64,000 nt of DNA from a virus. Location of the stretch: positions 1 to 64,000 of the IMG/VR virus record IMGVR_UViG_3300003323_000724; one strand, written 5' to 3'. The number at the start of each line of letters is the position of its first letter. The stretch's first letter is position 1. Positions 15,249-22,570 of the stretch are shown piece after piece. Below the pieces are notes generated by a model. That model worked only from the letters and a program-made list of their open reading frames with translations, searched no databases and had not been told where the DNA came from. Both the position numbers and the translations under genes were made by a program.

Positions 15249-15500
15249 ATGAAACGAAAACGGGTGTGTGATGCAGCAGTGGAAGTTCTCAGAGAGACCA
15301 AAAATGAGGCGGTTATGTGGGGAGACAGCGGCTTGTTGCATTTAATTGCGGAACGGGCGGGAATTGCACACCGTGCATGGGAAACCGAAGACCAAATCAT
15401 TGCAGCCCTATCTAAAACACCGGGACTGCTGATTCCTGGACACACACTGAATGGACGCAATCGTCGGGTTCGGATCTTTCGATTGCCGGAGTCGAAATAG
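15249..15500 (+). CDS. Small hypothetical protein, 83 aa
   Basis: Helical start (MKRKRVCDAAVEVLRETKN), then HLIAERAGIAHRAWETEDQI and a basic beta tail (RNRRVRIFRLPES). The middle could be a winged-helix. It overlaps the helicase start by one base. Confidence 0.6.
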   Translation: MKRKRVCDAAVEVLRETKNEAVMWGDSGLLHLIAERAGIAHRAWETEDQIIAALSKTPGLLIPGHTLNGRNRRVRIFRLPESK

Positions 15501-16933
15501 TGCAAACCAAGCTGTACGGGTTCCAGTCCGAAGACTGTCGGAGAATAAACCGAGAGTTCGACGGGCGGTGTCTAATAGCAAATAGTGTGGGGACTGGAAA
15601 GACTGTCATTTGTTTGAATTACATCTGGAAATACCTTCCCGAAGATCCGCCGGGACCGATCGTGGTTGTGGTTCCCTCGCATCTGCTCATCAACTGGCAG
15701 CGGGAAGCCAAAAAGCACATCGGGGTGCGTGCAGAGATCCTGACCGGGGAAACGGTCCCACTGCTCCAAAGGAAGCCCAAGAACCCCAACCAGATGTTCG
15801 TCATCAGCTACCGATGTTTAGTCCCGGCCGGCTGGAAACCGTCGCAACCACTCCCCGCCAACTCGTGGGCCAAGTGGCTCCTCGATCAGAACCCGAGACT
15901 GTTGATATGCGACGAGGCCCACGCATGCAAGAGTTCAAGCACAGCACGCACTAAAGCCATTAAGAAAATGTCTCAGTCCATTAGCGGGGTGCTCCTCCTG
16001 ACGGGAACCCCGCTAACGAACAGCCCGAAGGACATGTGGAGCCTGTGCAACATCCTGTGGCCCAGAGAATTTCCAAGTGAGAGTAACTTCCTCCACGAAT
16101 TCACCTTTGGGCGACGGGAATGGTATGGTTGGGTTTTCAAGGGTGCCAAGAACCTCAACCGGCTGCACCAAAAACTCCTCGATCTGGGCATGATCCGCCG
16201 CCGCAAGGAAGACGTGCTCCAAGACCTTCCGGAAGTCCAACACTCGGTAATCCCACTCGAAGTTCCCCTAACCGATTACCGGCGAGCGGAGAACGACTTC
16301 CTGCGGTGGCTCCAAACAGAAGCCCCACACCTGTCCCGTGGAGCGGCCAAGGCCGAAGAAATCGTTAAGCTGAGCTACCTGAAGCAGTTCGCCGGGCGGC
16401 TGAAGATTGACGGTATTGTGGACTGGGTGAAATCCTTCCTCGAAGAGTCTGGGGGGAAGATCCTGATCGGTTCGGTCCACCACGAGTTCACGGACACGCT
16501 ACGGTCGAAGCTGAAGAACTGCATCCAGGTCGACGGCCGGAACAGCACCAAAGAGAAACAGTGGGCGTTCGATGCGTTCAACAACGACCTCAAGTACCGG
16601 GTTCTGATCGGTAACCTACAAGCGGCCGGAACCGGGTGGAGCTGCACTTCGACTTCCGACGCGGCCGTTGCAGAGTACCCCTACGTGCCGTCCGACGTGG
16701 ACCAGTTTTGCGGGCGAGTAACGGGCATCAATCGTGGTATAGTCGGACGAGGGTCACATATTCGGTACTTCACGGCAGTGGGAACGGCGGACGAGGACTT
16801 GTGCCGAATCCTTCAGGAAAAGAGCCGGTGGGCCGCTCAGGTGGTGGACGGCTCGCCCGACATCGGAAGTATGGACATTGCGGACCAAATGATTGAAGCG
16901 ATCAAACAACGACAGGAAAGGGGCTTGGGGTGA
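15500..16933 (+). CDS. SNF2-like DEAD/DEAH-box helicase
   Basis: 477 residues from GTG 15500. Helicase motif I is SVGTGKT (29-35), motif II DEAH (138-141), motif III LLLTGTPLTNS, and the C-terminal motifs V/VI include LQAAGTGWSCTS and DQFCGRVTGINR. Superfamily 2, SNF2/Swi2-like order. The 'GLGKT' of typical SNF2 is changed to GTGKT and the arginine finger segment is 'CGRVTGINR'. Phage SNF2-like proteins are thought to act in recombination or transcription remodelling. It is transcribed with small genes and precedes a membrane protein. Confidence 0.8.
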   Translation: MQTKLYGFQSEDCRRINREFDGRCLIANSVGTGKTVICLNYIWKYLPEDPPGPIVVVVPSHLLINWQREAKKHIGVRAEILTGETVPLLQRKPKNPNQMFVISYRCLVPAGWKPSQPLPANSWAKWLLDQNPRLLICDEAHACKSSSTARTKAIKKMSQSISGVLLLTGTPLTNSPKDMWSLCNILWPREFPSESNFLHEFTFGRREWYGWVFKGAKNLNRLHQKLLDLGMIRRRKEDVLQDLPEVQHSVIPLEVPLTDYRRAENDFLRWLQTEAPHLSRGAAKAEEIVKLSYLKQFAGRLKIDGIVDWVKSFLEESGGKILIGSVHHEFTDTLRSKLKNCIQVDGRNSTKEKQWAFDAFNNDLKYRVLIGNLQAAGTGWSCTSTSDAAVAEYPYVPSDVDQFCGRVTGINRGIVGRGSHIRYFTAVGTADEDLCRILQEKSRWAAQVVDGSPDIGSMDIADQMIEAIKQRQERGLG

Positions 16934-17235
16934 CCGAAACTGAACTGGACTGGATGCGAGCACTTTCCCAATTGGAAAAGGCCGAAGCGGACGTGTATTA
17001 CGGCTGGATTGATGTCCGCGACCGGACCGCGCAATCGTTGTCGATCACGGTTCCCTTGAGTCTTTTAGGGGTCATTATCGGTTGGTACGGAATGGCCGTT
17101 GGTTTGGGGCTGGCGTCTCTGGTGTTCGTGTGTGGTACTTCCTTGTGGGCCGTTAAGTTCCGCGTCAGTTCCTTTCGCCGTTGGCCCTGGAACCCCGTTC
17201 GTTACAAGCACTTGGAGAAAACTTCCCCAAAGTGA
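16930..17235 (+). CDS. Small membrane protein with two helices
   Basis: 101 residues, GTG start overlapping the helicase stop. Charged N-terminal half, then two hydrophobic helices: SITVPLSLLGVIIGWYGMAV and LGLASLVFVCGTSLWAV. Basic C-terminus. Topology suggests an inner-membrane hairpin; role unknown. Confidence 0.65.
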   Translation: MTETELDWMRALSQLEKAEADVYYGWIDVRDRTAQSLSITVPLSLLGVIIGWYGMAVGLGLASLVFVCGTSLWAVKFRVSSFRRWPWNPVRYKHLEKTSPK

Positions 17236-17236
17236 T

Positions 17237-17264
17237 TTGACTCCGGCAATTCATGTTGCATATT
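17237..17264 (+). promoter_or_regulatory. Copy of the repeated phage promoter
   Basis: TTGACT, 16 bases ending ATGTTG, CATATT, then TGATCAC. Same spacer sub-variant (AATTCATGTTG) as the copy at 21718. Confidence 0.75.
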
Positions 17265-17296
17265 TGATCACACGAGACAACCAAACAGGGGCTAAA

Positions 17297-17656
17297 ATGA
17301 TTACCAACCAAGAACTCAAAAATCTCGATCGTGCGAGACACCCAAACGGTCCAGTAAAGCCGCCGGAGCAATCAGAATTTATGATTGTTGCGGTAGTAAC
17401 AAGAATGCCTCACTCCAAGCGGGAGTGCAAGCAGTTGGGATTGGTGTACGGTGGAGATGCGGAAGTGTTTACGGTCTCGGAAATAACGAAGGGGTGGTCG
17501 GTGGGGGAAGCCAAACCACGACTCATGGCTGCGATAGTAGAGCGGGTGAAAGCCTTGCCGTGGGATTCGGACCGGACCCGAAAGTGCCCAATGGTCAGAA
17601 TTAACCTAAAGGTCAACGGCCAGTTTTTGGGTACTCCTGACATTAGTCTTGTTTAA
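17297..17656 (+). CDS. Hypothetical protein, 119 aa
   Basis: ATG 17297 is chosen because the promoter at 17237 would fall inside any longer version. Contains MIVAVVTRMPHSKRECKQLG and LPWDSDRTRKCPMVRI. No family recognised. Confidence 0.6.
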   Translation: MITNQELKNLDRARHPNGPVKPPEQSEFMIVAVVTRMPHSKRECKQLGLVYGGDAEVFTVSEITKGWSVGEAKPRLMAAIVERVKALPWDSDRTRKCPMVRINLKVNGQFLGTPDISLV

Positions 17657-17668
17657 TTGGAGATTGTT

Positions 17669-18172
17669 ATGATTATTAGCTTCGATTGCGAGTCCGCTTC
17701 ACTTACCGGCCAGACATTCGCAGTGGGCGCCGTCACCTCGACGGGCGAGACGTTTTTCCGAATTATGGCCACGGGCACGTACACGCCGTGCCAGTGGGTC
17801 GCAGACAACGTGATGCCAGCGATAATGGGGAGGGTGCAGGAGCAGCACTACGTACCTGATTACCGATCCCTTTGCCTCGCATTTTTCGATTGGGTTATGT
17901 CTCACACGGATGTGACTTTGGTAGCTGATTGGGGGATGCCGGTCGAGGGCCGTTTTTGGGCCGACTGCCTCCGGTTCGCCGCAGAGCGGAGTCCGGGGAG
18001 TGAGTTTTCAGCTCCGTGTCCGGTTCACGAGATTGCGACCGCTCTCCTCGTGTCGCGACGGGAGCGTGAAAAATCCCCACTCACCGGTGGCCCCGGCAGT
18101 AACGGAACCTCACACGATCCAGTCTATGATGCGGCTGTCTCGCTACGGGATTGGCTCGCAGTTACTCGTTAG
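17669..18172 (+). CDS. DEDD-type 3'-5' exonuclease-like protein
   Basis: 167 residues. ATG 17669 has GGAG seven bases upstream. Exonuclease I motif: MIISFDCESASLTGQTF (Asp-x-Glu). The second Asp is likely in LVADWGMPVE. The C-terminal HDPVYDAAVSLRDWL gives the His-x4-Asp of the DEDDh group. The overall length suits an RNase T/DnaQ-like stand-alone exonuclease acting on RNA or DNA ends. A diverged copy of its last 14 codons is found at 19515-19555, beyond an inserted GIY-YIG gene block; see findings. Confidence 0.7.
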   Translation: MIISFDCESASLTGQTFAVGAVTSTGETFFRIMATGTYTPCQWVADNVMPAIMGRVQEQHYVPDYRSLCLAFFDWVMSHTDVTLVADWGMPVEGRFWADCLRFAAERSPGSEFSAPCPVHEIATALLVSRREREKSPLTGGPGSNGTSHDPVYDAAVSLRDWLAVTR

Positions 18173-18179
18173 CCACCCC

Positions 18180-18203
18180 GTCCCGCAGGAGTGACCGCGG
18201 GAC
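18180..18203 (+). terminator. Hairpin after the exonuclease gene
   Basis: GTCCCGC and GCGGGAC form a 7-bp GC-rich stem with a 10-base loop, 8 bases after the exonuclease stop. No T-run follows, so termination is uncertain. It may mark the left edge of the inserted block. Confidence 0.4.
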
Positions 18204-18346
18204 GTGCTCGTTTCGCAGTGCGGGTCAGGCCGGCTGCGTCTCTTCGGTGATGGCCTGGGCAGCGGGCGCCTCCGGTGTGGGGACACAAGAGGTTCCGCGG
18301 TCGCGGGCGAAGTGCGACAAATCAGGCGGGATTTTCGGCCGTGATC
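18204..18346 (+). other. GC-rich gap left of the GIY-YIG gene
   Basis: About 140 bases without a good reading frame or recognisable signal. Composition is more GC-rich than the flanking phage genes, in line with the insert that continues to about 19514. Confidence 0.4.
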
Positions 18347-18769
18347 TTATCGCACGAATGGCCCCGTAACACACTCCCACCATTCGGGATTGGGCTTAGG
18401 CAAATCAGACCAAAGAAACTTGTGGGTCGAACGAAACGATGCAACCTCGACTTCTGGCAGCCGGACCCACTCTTTTCGTTTATCAATGCGGAATCGCTTC
18501 CATTGCCGCAACCAGTACGTTTCCAGTCGGCCGACACCATTGGTCGCGATGCTCCAGACGTACTTGAGAACACGGCCAGTGAGGAATTTGTGTCGGCGAA
18601 TGTGGTACAGGATGCGCGCATCCGGGTTGACCGACGCACCAAATTTCCACTCGCCTGTGGATTCACAATTGAGTAAGTAGACCGCGCCCGTGGCGACAGG
18701 CCAATCATACGTCGCGAATGCTTCTGGGCCTTCTGCTCTCACCCTTAATGGATATGGGACGTCCCTCAT
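18347..18769 (-). CDS. GIY-YIG nuclease (T5orf172/MUG113-like)
   Basis: 140 residues on the opposite strand to its neighbours. The core GAVYLLNCESTGEWKFGAS followed by NPDARILYHIRRH is the GIY-YIG motif in its MUG113/T5orf172 form (V-Y-L-L ... K-F-G, then a conserved Arg), and the later ETYWLRQWKRF may hold the second helix with a Glu. Such small nucleases are often homing endonucleases or seed insertion of DNA blocks. It lies between an intact exonuclease gene and a duplicated remnant of its 3' end, the layout expected for a homing insertion. It shares four bases with the RHH gene. Confidence 0.7.
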   Translation of the reverse strand: MRDVPYPLRVRAEGPEAFATYDWPVATGAVYLLNCESTGEWKFGASVNPDARILYHIRRHKFLTGRVLKYVWSIATNGVGRLETYWLRQWKRFRIDKRKEWVRLPEVEVASFRSTHKFLWSDLPKPNPEWWECVTGPFVR

Positions 18770-18963
18770 TTCTTGCTCTCCTTCCGTGCGCGTCGCGAAT
18801 GCTCATGGCTAATTAACTGCAAGAGAACCGTAGTGCGGTTCTCTGGGCGCCCAGCCTCGGCCGCAAATTCCTGTACCAATTCGTCCAGCTTAGCGAGAGA
18901 ATCCGCCGGTATCCGGAATGTGCTTCGCGCGGTTTCGCCGGTCTTTTCTGCGGGCCTTGACAT
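18766..18963 (-). CDS. Ribbon-helix-helix DNA-binding protein
   Basis: 65 residues from ATG 18963 (AGGAG upstream). STFRIPADSLAKLDELVQEF is the beta strand plus first helix of an RHH fold, and ENRTTVLLQLISHEHS gives the second helix. RHH proteins are small dimeric repressors. It overlaps the GIY-YIG start by 4 bases and faces a divergent gene across an intergenic space that holds two copies of a TGACACTGT site, so self-regulation is likely. Confidence 0.7.
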   Translation of the reverse strand: MSRPAEKTGETARSTFRIPADSLAKLDELVQEFAAEAGRPENRTTVLLQLISHEHSRRARKESKK

Positions 18964-18978
18964 TGTCCACTCCTGGCA

Positions 18979-18994
18979 TGACACTGTGCAGACA
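18979..18994. promoter_or_regulatory. Putative RHH operator, copy 1
   Basis: TGACACTGTGCAGACA, matching 13 of 16 positions with the copy at 19036-19051. Lies just upstream of the RHH start on its strand, where a bound repressor would block its transcription. Confidence 0.5.
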
Positions 18995-19034
18995 ATATAT
19001 CACACACCCGGAAAAATAAAATCTCCAACTTGTC

Positions 19035-19063
19035 TTGACACTGTCATGACAGAATGCTATATT
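19035..19063 (+). promoter_or_regulatory. Promoter with embedded operator, copy 2
   Basis: TTGACA, 17 bases, TATATT: a near-consensus sigma-70 promoter. The spacer begins with the perfect 12-base palindrome CTGTCATGACAG, a natural place for a repressor. It drives the gene starting at 19122. Confidence 0.7.
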
Positions 19064-19121
19064 TACATCACAGACGCGACGGCCGCACCTGAGACGGCCG
19101 ACGCCAAACGGAGGGGTGACG

Positions 19122-19373
19122 ATGACAACGACAACGAGCGACCTCGGGCGAGAGGCACAAAACCGCGGCTGCAACTTCCACGCGATCTGGGAGCAGTGCT
19201 GCAGCCCGATCTTCCGAGTGGTCACCGAGGAAGGCGAGAACACGGGCGACGCTCAGATTCGCCACTTCCTCGGCCGGCATTGGCTATATGTGGACGACGT
19301 GGACGGGTACGAGATCATGGACGAAAGCGAGGCGAGCAACCTACACCTACTCGCCGAAGAAGAGTCGGAGTGA
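19122..19373 (+). CDS. Hypothetical protein, 83 aa
   Basis: ATG 19122 with GGAGGGG upstream. Protein: MTTTTSDLGREAQNRGCNF, then QCCSPIFRVVTEEGENTG and an acidic C-terminus. Codon use is GC-rich compared with neighbouring genes, as for the rest of the insert. No family recognised; expressed from the operator-controlled promoter at 19035. Confidence 0.6.
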   Translation: MTTTTSDLGREAQNRGCNFHAIWEQCCSPIFRVVTEEGENTGDAQIRHFLGRHWLYVDDVDGYEIMDESEASNLHLLAEEESE

Positions 19374-19466
19374 CTTCATACAGGCACTGAGCGGCATCGG
19401 GGAGCCGGCATCGCCACTCACACGCGACGGCCACACCGGACGCCGCGACACAAGGGGGATGGGACG
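19374..19466 (+). other. GC-rich gap inside the insert
   Basis: No supported gene. GC-rich like the insert on its left. Confidence 0.35.
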
Positions 19467-19571
19467 ATGACCGCGACTGCTGACCTGACCAGACTGTTCG
19501 CCGCTCTCGCCGCTCGATCCGGTTTACGATGCGGCCATTTCGCTGCGGGACTGGCAAAGTACAACAAGTAA
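19467..19571 (+). pseudogene. Chimeric remnant: insert gene start joined to exonuclease tail
   Basis: A frame starting at ATG 19467 reads MTATADLTRLFAALAARSGL and stops at 19571. From about 19515 to 19555 the DNA matches the 3' end of the exonuclease gene (33 of 41 bases versus 18115-18155), but the exonuclease reading frame here (DPVYDAAISLRDW) is a different one. So the start of some insert gene was fused to a diverged exonuclease remnant. Mismatches are mostly synonymous, pointing to a related phage's exonuclease rather than a fresh duplication. Confidence 0.55.
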
Positions 19572-19572
19572 T

Positions 19573-19600
19573 TTGACTCCTGAAATCCGTGTGGCATAGT
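19573..19600 (+). promoter_or_regulatory. Copy of the repeated phage promoter
   Basis: TTGACT, 16 bases ending CCGTGTGG, CATAGT. Best match to the consensus together with the copy at 58255. It lies right at the end of the exonuclease remnant. Confidence 0.8.
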
Positions 19601-19626
19601 TGCAACACACTAACCGGGAGGATGAG

Positions 19627-19842
19627 ATGCCGAAGAAAGAGACGACTGCCGCGTACGAACGGTCCTTGTACCAAGAAATCGGAAACTTGCGGGAAGTGGC
19701 CGATCGGGTCAGTTCGGTGTTGTACTTAGTGGATCACGTCGAATCACTGATCGAAGCGATTGAGGAAAACAACCCAAACGTTTTGTTGATTGCTGGGGTG
19801 GTGAAAGGGAGTCTGGAAAAGGCTAAAAAGGCTATTTCTTAA
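19627..19842 (+). CDS. Small helical protein, 71 aa
   Basis: ATG 19627 is preferred, 26 bases after the -10 box and preceded by a purine-rich RBS. Amphipathic helices (YERSLYQEIGNLREVADRV, DHVESLIEAIEENNPN) suggest a small dimeric protein. Function unknown. Confidence 0.6.
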   Translation: MPKKETTAAYERSLYQEIGNLREVADRVSSVLYLVDHVESLIEAIEENNPNVLLIAGVVKGSLEKAKKAIS

Positions 19843-19864
19843 ATACCTTACCGGAGTCCAAATC

Positions 19865-20140
19865 ATGAGCAAGCGAGACGTTCGGGACGCCCGCAAGGAG
19901 TTCAAGGGGTCCGAGGGAGTCATCGGAGAAGTGTACGGTTCGGAAGGTAAGGACAAGATCGCCGCCGTCCACGCAATTGAAAAGCACCTCGCACGCGACC
20001 TGACCACGGCCGAGTACGTTGAGTTCACTAACGGCTGGCTCGTTGGATGGAACGAGTACGTGGAACGGCAGAAGAAAGCCGAAAAGCAGTTCGACGAAAC
20101 AATTTACCCGGCCCCGGATTTTGGGGAGATCCCGCTGTGA
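19865..20140 (+). CDS. Hypothetical protein, 91 aa
   Basis: Charged helical protein, KRDVRDARKEFKGSEGVIG then EYVEFTNGWLVGWNEYVERQ. The aromatic C-terminal block may form a binding surface. Ends in overlap (GTGA) with the next gene. Confidence 0.6.
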   Translation: MSKRDVRDARKEFKGSEGVIGEVYGSEGKDKIAAVHAIEKHLARDLTTAEYVEFTNGWLVGWNEYVERQKKAEKQFDETIYPAPDFGEIPL

Positions 20141-20316
20141 CACCCGGAACTAAAGTGTTGTGGTGGATGGAATCCCGTCGCGGTTACTGCCCTTCGTGGT
20201 GGGTTCCAGCAACGGTAGTAAAAGTCGGCCCAAAGAAGATTACGATCGATGCAGAATTGACCAAAGGCGGAACCAAACGAATCGCAGTTACGCGAGAGCG
20301 GTTAAAAGTGAGGTAG
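20137..20316 (+). CDS. Small SH3-like hypothetical protein, 59 aa
   Basis: GTG start within the preceding stop. KVLWWMESRRGYCPSWWVPA, VVKVGPKKITIDAEL and KGGTKRIAVTRERLK: a beta-barrel of the KOW/SH3 style is plausible. Confidence 0.6.
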   Translation: MTPGTKVLWWMESRRGYCPSWWVPATVVKVGPKKITIDAELTKGGTKRIAVTRERLKVR

Positions 20317-20318
20317 TT

Positions 20319-20483
20319 ATGTTCGTCGTCAACAAGGGGAATGAATGGTTAACGGAATACGCCACGGGCGGTTTCTACTGGACCATTCTTCGGTCTTGGG
20401 CCAGCAAGTTCAAATCTCGGGCGGAAGCACAGAAAGCAGTTGACGTTTATGGTGGTGAGATTGAGCCTTATCGGGAGGATTGA
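20319..20483 (+). CDS. Small hypothetical protein, 54 aa
   Basis: ATG 20319 two bases after the previous stop with GAGG upstream. MFVVNKGNEWLTEYATGGFY then FKSRAEAQKAVDVYGG; looks like a short beta-beta-alpha domain. Confidence 0.55.
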   Translation: MFVVNKGNEWLTEYATGGFYWTILRSWASKFKSRAEAQKAVDVYGGEIEPYRED

Positions 20484-20487
20484 TTCG

Positions 20488-20697
20488 ATGTCCGATGCGT
20501 GCAACTTCGCCCTCGACGTTCAAGAGCTAATGCAAGGCCAACCGACCACGGAGAACGCCGAAGTCCTGTGGGGTTTCCTGCGGAAGTATGACGGGATCAT
20601 TCAGGGCGACAACAAGACCATCGAGTTCCCGGACGGGTCGAACGCGGTGTGGGACGGAACGGGGTTTCAATTGATCGAAATGCAAAGAGGGAGTTGA
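20488..20697 (+). CDS. Small hypothetical protein, 69 aa
   Basis: GGGAGG upstream of ATG 20488. ELMQGQPTTENAEVLWGFLR and IEFPDGSNAVWDGTGFQLIE. No family recognised. Confidence 0.55.
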   Translation: MSDACNFALDVQELMQGQPTTENAEVLWGFLRKYDGIIQGDNKTIEFPDGSNAVWDGTGFQLIEMQRGS

Positions 20698-20698
20698 G

Positions 20699-20806
20699 AT
20701 GAAACAACAACCAACTTACATTTGCCCTAAGTGCGGTAAGGGCAGTTATTTAATGGGCGGATTGCCAATCTGTTGTCACTGTGGGGCAAAACCACCGAGT
20801 AAGTAA
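20699..20806 (+). CDS. 35-residue zinc-ribbon peptide
   Basis: A short gene with GGGAG upstream; its last base is the first base of the primase ATG. Two CxxC pairs (YICPKCGKG and ICCHCGAKP) form a full zinc-ribbon. It may assist the primase, which it immediately precedes. Confidence 0.6.
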   Translation: MKQQPTYICPKCGKGSYLMGGLPICCHCGAKPPSK

Positions 20807-21699
20807 TGGACATTCGCGATCTGCTGAGAAGTCTCGGTGTGCCCTTCAAGGAACACACCGAGACTTCTCTCGCTTCCCCAGGATGGATTGCGTGCCCGTG
20901 CCCATACTGTGGTCGTGGGGACAAGTTTGGTCTCGGCATTAATGTCAAAAGTCTTGCGGTCTCATGCTGGAAATGTGGCCAGCATAAGTTAGGACAAGTT
21001 TTATCTGATTGTACTAACACACCACTTCGGGAAATCCTCCCACTGCTCCCCAAGCGGGGCGAGTCGTTAGACTTTACCCCGGTCGAACGGGTAACAGGGA
21101 AATACCTTCCACCCCCAGAAGTAGTCCCGCTCGATCACCCGTCCGCTGTCGCCCACCGCAACTACCTCCGCAAGCGGCGGATCGATCCGGAATGGCTGGC
21201 TGAGCACTACAAGGCTGGGGCGATTGCCGGGGACGGGGGGCACTACCGGTGGCGGATCTTCCTTCCCGTCCTGGACATCCGGGGCAAGCCCGTTTCGTGG
21301 ACCACCCGCGCGATCGGGAAGGGCGTCGAACCCCGGTACTTGTCATCCCCACCGGAACGGGAACTGGTTCCTCTCAAACACACGGTCTATGGCGTCCAGC
21401 ACATTCGTAGCCGTGTTGTGATCTGTGAGGGGCCGTTCTCCAGTTTAGCCGTGGGTCCGGGGGCGATCGCCACTTACGGCTTGTCGTACACCAAGGCTCA
21501 GCTCGGTTGGCTCGCCAAGATCCCGTCCCGGACTGTACTTTTCGATTCGGAGCCAGCCGCGCAGCGCAGGGCACACCAGCTAGCCAACGCCCTAGCTTGT
21601 TTCAGTGGCGAAACCAACATCGTGGAACTGTCCGGACCGGACCCAGCGGAAAGTCCGCTCGAAGAAATAGCGGAACTGCGCGCTCGGTTCCTTGACTGA
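20806..21699 (+). CDS. DNA primase with zinc-binding and Toprim domains
   Basis: 297 residues. The N-terminal zinc-binding domain shows CPCPYCGRGDKFGLGIN and CWKCGQHKLG. The Toprim core starts with VVICEGPFSSLAVG, where Glu is the metal-binding residue, and continues to TVLFDSEPAAQ, matching the second acidic motif. A short central RNA polymerase domain lies between (HYRWRIFLPVLDIRGKPVSW). The protein is shorter than DnaG and lacks the helicase-binding C-domain; the DnaB-like helicase is a separate gene at 25854. Confidence 0.8.
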   Translation: MDIRDLLRSLGVPFKEHTETSLASPGWIACPCPYCGRGDKFGLGINVKSLAVSCWKCGQHKLGQVLSDCTNTPLREILPLLPKRGESLDFTPVERVTGKYLPPPEVVPLDHPSAVAHRNYLRKRRIDPEWLAEHYKAGAIAGDGGHYRWRIFLPVLDIRGKPVSWTTRAIGKGVEPRYLSSPPERELVPLKHTVYGVQHIRSRVVICEGPFSSLAVGPGAIATYGLSYTKAQLGWLAKIPSRTVLFDSEPAAQRRAHQLANALACFSGETNIVELSGPDPAESPLEEIAELRARFLD

Positions 21700-21717
21700 G
21701 AATTTCCACCACTTCGT

Positions 21718-21745
21718 TTGACTCCGACAATTCATGTTGCATAGT
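21718..21745 (+). promoter_or_regulatory. Copy of the repeated phage promoter
   Basis: TTGACT, 16 bases ending ATGTTG, CATAGT, then TGAGCACAC. Drives the genes from 21778. Confidence 0.8.
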
Positions 21746-21777
21746 TGAGCACACGAGACAACTAACCGGAGACAAAG

Positions 21778-22209
21778 ATGAAAATGACACACGAAACGAT
21801 GACTAGTTACTGTGTGATCTGTGGGCAAAAGGGCCAATGGGACGTGTGCCCGGAATGTGCGACTCACAGGGTCCGGATCGTCAATCTCACCCCGCACGCG
21901 GTGACGGTCCAGCGGCCCGACGGGAGCCGCGAAACGTATCCGCCCATTGGTCCGCCCGCTCGGGTGGCCACCCTGCCCAGCACGACCCGCGAGTCGGTCG
22001 AGGGCGTGCCGGTGCAATCACCGGTCGAGTTCGGGGAGGTGGCCGATCTCCCCGAACCGCGTGAGGGTGTCGTCTACCTCGTGTCCATCGTCGTCGGGGC
22101 ACGGGTGCAGCGCGCGGACGTATTCGTCCCGGCCACCGGCCCCAATGATGGGGTCATCCGGGAGAACGGGCAGGTCGTCGCGGTGACACGACTCACCGCG
22201 ACCGTGTAA
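21778..22209 (+). CDS. Hypothetical protein with CxxC pair, GC-rich
   Basis: 143 residues. N-terminal zinc pair YCVICGQ...VCPECA, then VRIVNLTPHAVTVQRPDG and beta-rich segments (EGVVYLVSIVVGARVQRADV). The body of the gene is clearly more GC-rich at third positions than its neighbours, which suggests recent acquisition from a high-GC source. The 'NLTPHAV.....G....ippsG.vARV' pattern is shared with small proteins in actinobacterial and phage genomes, function unknown. Confidence 0.65.
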   Translation: MKMTHETMTSYCVICGQKGQWDVCPECATHRVRIVNLTPHAVTVQRPDGSRETYPPIGPPARVATLPSTTRESVEGVPVQSPVEFGEVADLPEPREGVVYLVSIVVGARVQRADVFVPATGPNDGVIRENGQVVAVTRLTATV

Positions 22210-22355
22210 TGCTCACTTTCGTCCGGCGACCATCTCGGGACACCGGACCGCGGTCACTGCCGCGGGACGGGATCGAGCAGGTTCTCGATCAGATTCACGC
22301 CCAGGTTCAAAAGATCGACAAGTGGATGAACCTGATCGGAACCGTTTCGGAGTGA
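22209..22355 (+). CDS. Small hypothetical peptide, 48 aa
   Basis: ATG 22209 overlaps the previous stop (TAATG). Basic N-terminus (MLTFVRRPSRDTGPRS) and a C-terminal helix (QVLDQIHAQVQKIDKWMNL). Confidence 0.5.
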   Translation: MLTFVRRPSRDTGPRSLPRDGIEQVLDQIHAQVQKIDKWMNLIGTVSE

Positions 22356-22360
22356 ACCCA

Positions 22361-22570
22361 ATGAGCCAATCAGCCTGCCGCACCTGTGGGAAGAAAATCG
22401 CTTCCAAGTTCCGGTGCGGTGAGTGCCAGTCCGAGATTCGCCGGATCGCGGCACTGCACCAGTGGGCGGCACGTAGGATGAACTGCCCGGCGGACCGGAT
22501 CGGCCGCGAGGAGCGGATTCAGGGACACATTGCGAGAGTTCGGGGAGAGGAAAATTCCAATGGAAGATGA
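22361..22570 (+). CDS. Zinc-ribbon protein, 69 aa
   Basis: Starts MSQSACRTCGKKIASKFRCG with CRTC and CGEC pairs, followed by a basic helix (RIAALHQWAARRM). Possible nucleic-acid binder. Confidence 0.6.
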   Translation: MSQSACRTCGKKIASKFRCGECQSEIRRIAALHQWAARRMNCPADRIGREERIQGHIARVRGEENSNGR

